NCBI GenBank assembly: GCA_019418605.1
Contig: DYBN01000020.1
Location: 1-64,000, forward strand
Origin: Sutterella sp.
Lineage (GTDB): Bacteria > Pseudomonadota > Gammaproteobacteria > Burkholderiales > Burkholderiaceae_F
Reading direction: 5' to 3'
Length of the DNA: 64,000 bases
Shown here piece after piece: positions 58,101 through 64,000 of the stretch; position 1 is the stretch's first letter; each line of letters starts with the position of its first letter. The notes under the pieces are model-generated. The model was not told the origin of the DNA. It was given only the letters and a program-made list of their open reading frames with translations, and did no database searches. A program made the position numbers and the translations under genes.

Positions 58101-60641
58101 GGCGTCAAAATGCGCGCCCGCATAGCTCGTGGCGTCCCGCACCGTGATCGTCTCCGTGGCTATCACGTCGCCCAGGCTGACGAAATCACCCCGTCCGGTC
58201 GACGCGCTGGAGCCGTCGAAGGTAAGGTTCTTCACCCCCGTCAGACTTCCTTGAATCATCGCGCTGCCGTTGATGGTGAGATCGGTGTCGGTGTTCCCTT
58301 GGATCGCCACATTCTGTCCCTCGGCGATGACAAGGGAGCTCGTGGTGATCTTGCCGCCCGTCCAATCAAAGGCCGAAGCGTCGTTGATGGTCATGGAGCC
58401 CAGGGTGAGCTCGCCAGCGGAAACCGCAAGCCTGCCTGCACCCTCTCCGCTGCTCCAGTCCGCATCAGCTGCCGTCAGCGAACCTCCGCTGATCGTCACG
58501 TCGCCGCCAAAGAATCCGTCGTCGTTTAACGTCGTCGTCCCCGCGGTCTGCGTAAAGCTGCCCTTGAACTGATCAACGCGGCCATTGAGCGTCAGGTCGC
58601 CGGCGTTGTTGACCGTACCCACATCGCCCTTGAGGGCGTGAGCGGCCGTGATGACGGTCGTGCCGTTGAGGTTCAAAACGCCCCGACCTGTGGTGAATTC
58701 TTCGGGCGTATCGACGGGGTTGTTTCCCTCGGCGTCCGGATAAACGAAGTTGACGCCCACGCTCTCCACAGCACCCGAATCGGCTGTTATCGTGGTCGTG
58801 TGGCCTGCCGCCGTGGTCATCGTCACCGTGACGTTCTCGGGATAGTCCTCGCCATCGGGCAGCGGCACATAGCCGCCCAGAATAATGGCCTCAGCACCGC
58901 CCGTTTCCGACGTGGCCGACACCGTCAAGTCGCCTCCGAAGGTGACGTTGGTGCTGTAGTCTGCACCCTCTTGAGAGGCCCAGTCGGAGTCTCCCGCAAG
59001 CGCCTGAAGGGTCATGCCGCTTGCGTAGGCGCCGGCACCCTTGGCCGAGATGCTGACATTGCCCGCAAGATTGATCGTGCCGCCTTCGGCAATGAGGCCG
59101 GACACAAAGCCGGCATAGTTGCTTCTGTCAACGCTCGCCGCGATCGAGTCATCCCAGGCTGTCGTGGTGACGCTGCCTGCTCCCGTGCTCGTGGCGTTGA
59201 TCGTGAGCGTATTGTCCGCCGTCGAAGTGAGCGTTGCAGGGCCCGACATCGAAATGCCCGCGGCAACGTTGGGCCAGTCCGCGTCTGCAACCATCGAATT
59301 GGCCGCGCTTTCAACAGTGATGTTGGCCGTCGTGCCGCTAAAGGAGGCCTCCGAGCGCATCTGCAGGTCAAGGCCCGTTGCGTTGCCTTTAAAGAATTGA
59401 TCGCCCGGGGCGTACTGCGGCACCGTGTCATCAAGCTGCGAGTCCTTGATGCGCGCCGTGATCGTCGTCGGGCCTTTGAAGTTCATCGTGTTGTTGTCAA
59501 AGGCCATGACGCCTGCAACTTCGCCCGAGCCGACCTCCGAGGTCACATCGAGTTCGCCAAAGGTCATCACCGCTTCGCTCGTTGTGTCATCGGGCGCAAT
59601 GCCGACGGCAAGAAGCTTCTCGGAAGTCGCTGTGATGGTGGTCTTGCCGTTAAAGGCAATTTCTTTGGGCTCGCTGTCTTCAAACCCCAGATCGACGCCC
59701 ACGGCGTAGCCGCCGTTGGCCTGTGCGGTGATTTCCGTCGTGCCGTTGAAGGTTGCCGCACCGCCCACAACGAGACCGTTCGCAAAGGCGGCGTCTGGCG
59801 AGTCGGCCTCGCTCACAACAGAAATTCTGAGCGTTGACCCCGCCGCTGTATCAAGCGTCGCGCCTTCGTTGATGTTGAGGCCCTCGGCCTGCATCTCGTA
59901 GTCATTAACGCCGGGATTTTCCTGAGAAGTATTCTTGAGCGCACTGGGATCGGCCACCGCTCCCGTCGTGACGTTGATGTTGAGCGTCGCTTCTTCTGAA
60001 AGCGTGAGCGACTCCGAGATGCCCACGCCGGTCACGGAAGGCGAGCCGGCATCGTGCGCGTTGGTGGTCACCGTCGTGGTGCCGCCCGTGATTGCAAGCG
60101 TTGAAGCGTGAACTGCCGCGTTAAAATCGCCGCCGTCGGTCCACGTACGGCCGTTTTGAACGTCGAGTACGATGATGTTGGTGCCCGACAGGGAGAGCGC
60201 CGTTCCATCGGCAACAAGGAGCGTACCGCCCGCAAGCGAATACGCATCGTTGCCCGCGCCTTCAGGGCGCTTGATGGTGTAGGTGAGATTGAGGTCCGAG
60301 GCCGTGATGGTCTTGTTGACGGGGTCCCCTGCGTCCACCCGCACGAGCACCGTTGTGTCTACTTCTTGGGTGGCTGAAGATGAGGGGAGATCCTGAGAGC
60401 CTTCCTTGGTCTCTTCGAGACGGGAGCTGCCGGCAAAGTCCGAATCCTGGACAATTGCGTGCTGAGCAACAGCGTTGTCCCAATTGGCATGACGGGGATA
60501 ATCGGCGCCCCAGGCAGAAGCCGCAAGGCCGCTCATTACGGCGGCGGCAACAAGAGAGAGGGAAAAAGAATTTCGCGTTTGAGACAGGCGCAGGCTTGAT
60601 GCGCGCTTTGCCCCCTTGTTCAGGCCGTTATTGAAGGTCAT
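55164..60641 (-). CDS. Autotransporter 2 (type Va), candidate phase-variable
   Basis: The protein has 1825 residues from the ATG at 60641. A long N-region with an extended signal peptide (hydrophobic stretch ending near SAWGAD, about residue 45) precedes a passenger of about 1500 residues, rich in Gly, Thr, Ser, Asp and Val with repeated beta-helix-like units (NNAGDLTLNGRV type). The C-terminal barrel begins near LWAQFVGGKTKLDG (about 1563) and ends ...RAKYAF, a proper BAM signal. No protease or RGD motif was noted. A C10 tract lies two positions before this ATG, and an upstream ATG with its own AGGG sequence precedes the tract, so translation may depend on tract length. Confidence 0.9.
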   Translation of the reverse strand: MTFNNGLNKGAKRASSLRLSQTRNSFSLSLVAAAVMSGLAASAWGADYPRHANWDNAVAQHAIVQDSDFAGSSRLEETKEGSQDLPSSSATQEVDTTVLVRVDAGDPVNKTITASDLNLTYTIKRPEGAGNDAYSLAGGTLLVADGTALSLSGTNIIVLDVQNGRTWTDGGDFNAAVHASTLAITGGTTTVTTNAHDAGSPSVTGVGISESLTLSEEATLNINVTTGAVADPSALKNTSQENPGVNDYEMQAEGLNINEGATLDTAAGSTLRISVVSEADSPDAAFANGLVVGGAATFNGTTEITAQANGGYAVGVDLGFEDSEPKEIAFNGKTTITATSEKLLAVGIAPDDTTSEAVMTFGELDVTSEVGSGEVAGVMAFDNNTMNFKGPTTITARIKDSQLDDTVPQYAPGDQFFKGNATGLDLQMRSEASFSGTTANITVESAANSMVADADWPNVAAGISMSGPATLTSTADNTLTINATSTGAGSVTTTAWDDSIAASVDRSNYAGFVSGLIAEGGTINLAGNVSISAKGAGAYASGMTLQALAGDSDWASQEGADYSTNVTFGGDLTVSATSETGGAEAIILGGYVPLPDGEDYPENVTVTMTTAAGHTTTITADSGAVESVGVNFVYPDAEGNNPVDTPEEFTTGRGVLNLNGTTVITAAHALKGDVGTVNNAGDLTLNGRVDQFKGSFTQTAGTTTLNDDGFFGGDVTISGGSLTAADADWSSGEGAGRLAVSAGELTLGSMTINDASAFDWTGGKITTSSLVIAEGQNVAIQGNTDTDLTINGSAMIQGSLTGVKNLTFDGSSASTGRGDFVSLGDVIATETITVRDATSYAGAHFDAPITYLERVTSIQDSFESQKYDRLSEYGGDGEVYYRDSELLDLREDGSTVAVNGIWTYHEDDETKGGVQLFFDSGEYDFGLAVHLQAGNTTVRGNTVMHTPTLDIDGGSMVLSGLDGQFGRLEVDTILFNGESGSLKLDGGELVTSTGQIFSTALDENGGNSQVESLREDGRFEFGSGTLTFNDKFFNDLYANEVRGLIGQGVLINFTGTLNTAVNGKVSIDDINGQDGLVYSGITATIDSETGSATIDKTIGVGSIEVGEGVDSVSVSAGSTLTLAGQNGSLITFADGDEGKTVQVNGTLALGLANSEAAASVGSKLEVVSGAALEVNGGNLAITEAAVDSGTVAVNGGAASFESLTMSGKSTLETAREAAATTVESLTLGSGTLTITGALQASNLQIAQDAQNVSINIGTTGEAGKAGDLTIASQSLQGASYFLDPVYVDGQTIEDASALKFAGDKIDGRIVVGENSYAVLGSTDASGIFDAADKGYLSWGDGEGENLAAVYVAKPVTIDAASGGLKVDGTVNANSGDKTVTAGSVVFAANSALVADVTGLDGTTAVITASNPESITVAEGSKAVPVGDIRQGVGYLLTNNTAQNLNWADNLVAGNALWKLEMGADGTIGATLQDAGLIYGDLMQGSALANAGMLAGGEAYDYVNALLTDASGNISALPSVAARFDAAMNPAGALTAFTTAYDRASDLRQVVREESVKGEGNRLWAQFVGGKTKLDGISSGGQDINTETDVYGIVVGGEAQTERFTFGAAFTAGTGKTENDAVDGEDDFDFYGLSLYGKTTVAGFDILGDISATWLKSDFTIGGAADVDTDTTTAVYSFGVQGEKTFELSWADLTPFIGVDVYHLRSDGFNNGHGAEVDDSDATAVEFPIGARITKDIETTGGFSMTPSFMLAVVPTVADTEIDSKVRFAGAESTYNYTFADDVKIRSRIGLDATKGGFTFGLRAGYEWGDEERSALNMQLRAKYAF

Positions 60642-60642
60642 A

Positions 60643-60652
60643 GGGGGGGGGG
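60643..60652. repeat. Homopolymeric G10/C10 tract at autotransporter 2 start
   Basis: Ten consecutive G on the plus strand (C on the coding strand) lie between an upstream ATG (60655-60653) and the apparent start (60641-60639). The two ATGs are 11 bases apart edge to edge, so they are out of frame at this tract length. Confidence 0.9.
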
Positions 60653-60663
60653 CATTTTTTAAG

Positions 60664-60667
60664 CCCT
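60664..60667 (-). promoter_or_regulatory. Shine-Dalgarno-like AGGG for the upstream ATG
   Basis: AGGG on the minus strand lies eight bases before the upstream ATG (60655) but about 22 bases before the downstream ATG. This spacing favours initiation at the upstream ATG, ahead of the C10 tract. Confidence 0.5.
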
Positions 60668-60700
60668 GAATCTAAAGACATTGAATTCTCCGTAGTACAA

Positions 60701-60752
60701 CTTTGAGCGGGCCGTTAAGAAGACCGTTAAGCGGGCCGTTAAAAGGGCCGTT
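60701..60752. repeat. Degenerate GGGCCGTTAA repeats
   Basis: Four degenerate units around GGCCGTTAA, spaced by 11-14 bases, lie between autotransporter 2 and ybaK. Function unknown. Confidence 0.5.
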
Positions 60753-60876
60753 GACTGGGCGGCGCAAGATTTTTTTCACCCTGCCGGCCGGGGCCCCGCC
60801 GGACGCTCGGGGCCATTGTAAGGGGCACCCCCTGCCGGGGCCAACCCCGCACGATCAGCACAACACAAAAAGCAAC

Positions 60877-61362
60877 ATGAAAAAACCCAAGCACGAAAGC
60901 GCCACGCCCGCCACCGAGTGGCTCAAGGCCCGCGGCGTCTCCTACATCGAGCACTCCTACGAATACGTCGAGCACGGCGGCACGGCGCGCGCAAGCGCCG
61001 AGCTTGGCGTCGACCACCACTGCGTGGTGAAGACGCTCATCATGGAGGATGAATCGGCCAAGCCCCTCGTGATTCTCATGTGCGGCGACAAGGAGGTCTC
61101 GACCAAAAACCTTGCCCGCCAAATCGGCCGCAAGTCCGTCGCCCCCTGCAAGCCCGAGCAGGCGCAGCGCAACTCGGGCTACATGGTGGGCGGCACAAGC
61201 CCCTTTGGCACCAGAAAGAAGATGCCCGTGTACGTGCAAAAGGACATTTTGGAAATGCCGCGCATCTTCATCAACGGCGGCCGCCGGGGCTTTATCATCG
61301 AAATCGAAGGCCGGGTGCTCTCGGACGTTTTGGGCGCGCAGCCCGTGGACGTGGCCATTTAA
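60877..61362 (+). CDS. ybaK: Cys-tRNA(Pro) deacylase YbaK
   Basis: This 161-residue editing-domain protein has KTLIM near residue 50, the conserved VGGTSPFGTRKKMPVY and FINGGRRGF segments. YbaK hydrolyses mischarged Cys-tRNA(Pro). The ATG at 60877 fits the family length; the upstream open frame covers repeats and is noncoding. Confidence 0.92.
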   Translation: MKKPKHESATPATEWLKARGVSYIEHSYEYVEHGGTARASAELGVDHHCVVKTLIMEDESAKPLVILMCGDKEVSTKNLARQIGRKSVAPCKPEQAQRNSGYMVGGTSPFGTRKKMPVYVQKDILEMPRIFINGGRRGFIIEIEGRVLSDVLGAQPVDVAI

Positions 61363-61446
61363 GGCTTCCAAAAAAAACAGCGCGCTCTTAGTTTTATGCC
61401 GCCTTCTTTGAGGCGGCCCTTCACACACACGCGGAAATTTCCAAAA

Positions 61447-62706
61447 GTGCATCTTCCCTTTGAACTGATGGTGGCGCTGCGCTATACGCGCGCAGGCCGC
61501 CGGGGCCGCCGCAAGGACGGCTTCATGAGCTTTATTTCGGGCATGTCGGTCGCCTCGATTGCGCTGGGCGTCATGGCGCTCATCATCGTGCTCTCGGTGA
61601 TGAACGGCTTTCAGAAGGAAGTGCGCGACCGCATGCTCTCGGTCCTTTCGCACATCGAGGTGGTCAACCTCGCAGGTCCCGTCGATCACTGGGAGCAGCG
61701 AACGGCGGCCATTGAAAAAGCCGATCCCGCGGTGCTCGCTGGCGCTCCCTTTGTCTCGGGCCAGGCGCTTTTGTCAACCGGCCGCTCGGTGCGCGGCGCC
61801 ATGGTCCGCGGCGTTGACCCCGAGGCAGAGCCGGGCGTCAGCGACCTGGCCTCGGCCGTGCGGCTTGGCAAGCTCTCCGACTTAAAGCCCGGCTCCTTTG
61901 AGATCATTCTCGGGCAGGACCTCGCGCGGGCCCTTGGCGCGGTGCCGGGCGACAAGGTGACGCTGATCGTCCCCAAGGGCAACATGACGCCCGCGGGCTT
62001 TGTGCCGCGCATGAAGCAGATGACGGTGGCAGCGGTCGTGCACTCCGGGCACTATGAGTTTGACAGCACGCTTGCGCTCATGCACGTCGACGACGCGGCC
62101 GTGCTCTACCGCACGGGCGGGCCCACGGGGATACGGCTCAAGCTCTCGGATCTCTACGAGGCGCCCAAGGTTGCCTCGCGCATTGCCTCGGCGCTCCCCT
62201 CGGGCTGGTACGCCACCGACTGGACGATGCAAAACCGCACCTGGTTTGCCGCCGTGCAGGTGGAAAAGCGCATGATGGCGATCATCTTGTTTCTGATCGT
62301 GCTCGTGGGCGCCTTTGGGCTTATCTCAACGCTTGTGATGACGGTGACCGAAAAGCAGTCCGACATTGCGATTTTGCGCACGCTCGGGGCCTCGGCGCGC
62401 TCGATTGAACTCATCTTCATGATCGAAGGGGCGGTCGTGGGCTTTGTGGGCGTAGCGCTCGGGGTAGCCGCGGGCCTTGCAGTCGCGATGAACCTTGACG
62501 TAATCGTGCCTGCGATCGAATCGGCCCTGGGCGTGCAGTTTCTGCCCAAGGAAATCTACTTCATCAGCTCGATGCCCTCGGACCCGCGCGCGTCCGACAT
62601 CGTGCCCATTGCGGCTTTAAGTTTCCTCATGAGCCTGGCGGCCACGATCTACCCGGCCTGGAGAGCCGCGCGCATTCACCCGGCGGAGGCCCTGCGCTAT
62701 GAGTGA
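61447..62706 (+). CDS. lolC: Lipoprotein-releasing ABC permease LolC/LolE
   Basis: The protein has 419 residues from a GTG at 61447. This start gives HLPFELMVALRYTRA directly before the first membrane helix, as in LolC/E; an ATG at 61396 would add 17 residues. It has four membrane helices around a large periplasmic domain, with MNGFQKEVRDRML after helix 1 and the C-terminal [18 protein letters not shown]. With LolD it extracts lipoproteins from the inner membrane for LolA. Only one permease gene is present, which suggests the single LolF-like or homodimeric arrangement seen in many betaproteobacteria. Confidence 0.9.
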   Translation: MHLPFELMVALRYTRAGRRGRRKDGFMSFISGMSVASIALGVMALIIVLSVMNGFQKEVRDRMLSVLSHIEVVNLAGPVDHWEQRTAAIEKADPAVLAGAPFVSGQALLSTGRSVRGAMVRGVDPEAEPGVSDLASAVRLGKLSDLKPGSFEIILGQDLARALGAVPGDKVTLIVPKGNMTPAGFVPRMKQMTVAAVVHSGHYEFDSTLALMHVDDAAVLYRTGGPTGIRLKLSDLYEAPKVASRIASALPSGWYATDWTMQNRTWFAAVQVEKRMMAIILFLIVLVGAFGLISTLVMTVTEKQSDIAILRTLGASARSIELIFMIEGAVVGFVGVALGVAAGLAVAMNLDVIVPAIESALGVQFLPKEIYFISSMPSDPRASDIVPIAALSFLMSLAATIYPAWRAARIHPAEALRYE

Positions 62707-63454
62707 CGTCTCGATTCTTGAAAGCTCTTCAAACGCCGCCCCGGCGGCTTCCCGCGAAGTCGTTGTAAGCGCCAAAGGCGTCTTCAAGCGCTTTGACGAC
62801 GGCGCGGGCGCAAGCGTTCCGGTGCTCGAAGGCGTGAGTTTTGAGATCTGCGCCGGAGAAATCGTGGCCGTGGTCGGCAGCTCCGGGTCCGGCAAGTCGA
62901 CGCTGCTTCAGATTCTCGGGGGGCTCGATGCGTGCGACGCAGGAGAGGTGCGCATCGCAGATCGCGTGCTCGGCAACCTGAACGACAAGGAGATGTGCGC
63001 GCTCAGAAACCAAAGGCTTGGCTTTGTCTATCAGTTTCACCACCTGCTGCCTGAATTCACCGCGCTTGAAAACGCGGCCATGCCGCTTGTGATCGCGCGC
63101 GTGCCGCAGCAGCAGGCCCATGCGCGCGCGCAGGCCGCGCTTGAGATGCTCGGGCTCGGGCAGAGGCTCTCGCACCTTCCAAGCCAGCTCTCGGGCGGCG
63201 AGCGGCAGCGCACGGCCATCGCCCGGGCCATGGTCACAAACCCCGCCTGCATCCTTGCCGACGAGCCCACGGGAAATCTCGATCACGACACGGCGCTTGA
63301 CGTGTTTGAAGCGCTCACGCAAAGCGCCCGCAGCCGCGGCTGCGCCGTGCTCATCGTGACGCACGACGCGGCGCTTGCAGCACGCTGCGACAGAATCCTG
63401 CGGCTTTCCGAGGGAAAAATCCATGACGAATCCGACTCAAGCGCCGCAGCCTGA
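62699..63454 (+). CDS. lolD: Lipoprotein-releasing ATPase LolD
   Basis: This 251-residue ATPase has Walker [17 protein letters not shown] and [10 protein letters not shown], plus [21 protein letters not shown], the typical LolD Q-loop. It overlaps the permease gene by eight bases and powers lipoprotein release. The N-terminus is about 15 residues longer than in E. coli and low in complexity. Confidence 0.95.
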   Translation: MSDVSILESSSNAAPAASREVVVSAKGVFKRFDDGAGASVPVLEGVSFEICAGEIVAVVGSSGSGKSTLLQILGGLDACDAGEVRIADRVLGNLNDKEMCALRNQRLGFVYQFHHLLPEFTALENAAMPLVIARVPQQQAHARAQAALEMLGLGQRLSHLPSQLSGGERQRTAIARAMVTNPACILADEPTGNLDHDTALDVFEALTQSARSRGCAVLIVTHDAALAARCDRILRLSEGKIHDESDSSAAA

Positions 63455-64000
63455 CGCACATGCCCGATGCGTCACGTCCTCTTTGACAAGCGCACAAGCG
63501 CCCCGCTACTTTGACACCCACTGCCACGCAGCCGACGCGGCTTTTGACGGACACCATGCGGCTCTGCGCGCCCTTGCGGCCGACAGCGGCGTTGCCCGCG
63601 CCCTTGTGTGCACGTGCGGCGCGCAGGACTACGCGCGCGCGCGAAAGCTTTGCCTTGGTCAGTCCAATCTTTCCTACGCGGCGGGCGTCTTTGACATGAA
63701 CGGGGACTTTCTTCTGAATGGCCGCCAAGCGCTCGAGGCGCTGCAAAAGGAAATCCTCGACGCAAAGGACACCGTTCGGGCCATAGGCGAAGTGGGCATT
63801 GACGCAAGACACCTCAAGCGGGGACTCCTGGCTCAAGCCGAAGCGGTGCTCGATGCCGCCGTCGAACTTGCCCTTGCCTGCGACCTGCCTCTTTCGATTC
63901 ACGCGCGCGCAGCCTGCGGGCATGTTGTGCGGATTCTCAAGCGGCACAGAAACACGGGCTTAAGGGGCGTCATCCACGCATTTAACGGCTCGGCTGAAGA
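63423..64000 (+). CDS. TatD-family metal-dependent DNase (partial)
   Basis: The gene begins at an ATG inside the end of lolD (32-base overlap) and runs off the window; 192 codons are visible. FDTHCH gives the first metal ligands, AIGEVGID the bridging Glu, SIHARA another His, and HAFNGSAEE a further one, matching TatD/YcfH/YjjV hydrolases. About 30 extra residues precede the usual FDTH start, so a later start cannot be ruled out. The 3' end is outside the window. Confidence 0.85.
   Translation, partial: MTNPTQAPQPDAHARCVTSSLTSAQAPRYFDTHCHAADAAFDGHHAALRALAADSGVARALVCTCGAQDYARARKLCLGQSNLSYAAGVFDMNGDFLLNGRQALEALQKEILDAKDTVRAIGEVGIDARHLKRGLLAQAEAVLDAAVELALACDLPLSIHARAACGHVVRILKRHRNTGLRGVIHAFNGSAE

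Noticed and set aside
55164..60641. Large open frames on the opposite strand of the autotransporters as genes
   Set aside because: They mirror the repetitive GC-rich coding strand and encode low-complexity Val/Ala/Arg-rich sequence without family resemblance.
1..64000. CRISPR array or prophage
   Set aside because: No regularly spaced direct repeats of 25-40 bases and no phage structural genes were seen; the mobile DNA consists of two transposase genes and gene remnants.

Overview
The window is about 64 kb of GC-rich, gene-dense, Gram-negative chromosome. The gene set points to an anaerobic or microaerobic, host-associated betaproteobacterium, most likely Sutterellaceae (Sutterella or Parasutterella type). 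It includes LolCD lipoprotein export, an RND efflux pair, classical (type Va) autotransporters, NapC-type cytochrome, ModE/ModABC, PepN, class I FBPase, and adjacent rpmB-rpmG. The family assignment is inference from gene content, not from a marker gene.

Layout. 0.2-2.4 kb: an IS1634/IS4-like transposase next to a tRNA-Thr(CGT). 2.8-7.2 kb: a very long SNF2 helicase. 7.4-11.3 kb: modABC and divergent modE, with a palindrome between them. 11.7-12.3 kb: a tetraheme NapC/NrfH-type cytochrome behind an FNR-like box. 12.5-20.4 kb: pepN, fbp, a secreted alpha/beta hydrolase with a Cys at the nucleophile elbow, and an orphan protein with two AAA+ modules. 20.7-23.9 kb: a metal-chelate ABC importer. 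24.0-24.7 kb: a tandem FKBP. 24.87-28.7 kb: a trp promoter, a leader peptide (W-R-W), an attenuator and trpD-trpB-trpA. 28.8-34.3 kb: RidA, RhlE-type helicase, a lipoprotein and Xaa-Pro aminopeptidase. 34.8-39.1 kb: an RND efflux pair. 39.3-42.4 kb: autotransporter 1. 42.8-45.2 kb: a metallo-beta-lactamase-fold enzyme, a cyclophilin-like protein and an SDR on one strand. 45.6-47.5 kb: tcdA, uspA and a small conserved protein. 47.5-51.8 kb: a decayed, lower-GC island with an IS1380-type transposase, an asparaginase remnant, an intact amidohydrolase and a frameshifted LysR remnant. 51.8-54.5 kb: ogt, ispH, rpmB and rpmG. 55.2-60.6 kb: autotransporter 2. 60.9-64 kb: ybaK, lolC/E, lolD and the start of a tatD-family gene.

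Most notable signal. Both autotransporters carry a ten-base homopolymer of the slippage-prone C/G type exactly where it could switch expression. In autotransporter 2 the C10 tract lies between an upstream ATG that has a Shine-Dalgarno-like sequence and the apparent ATG. At C10 the upstream frame ends on a TGA overlapping the second ATG, while C11 or C8 fuses the frames. In autotransporter 1 a G10 tract lies about 90 nt upstream of the start, inside a possible promoter spacer. Together they look like a two-locus phase-variable surface system, through different mechanisms. Other signals are the attenuator-controlled trpDBA lacking trpE, G, C and F, a CX3CH first heme site in the cytochrome, and unusual active-site substitutions in two hydrolases.
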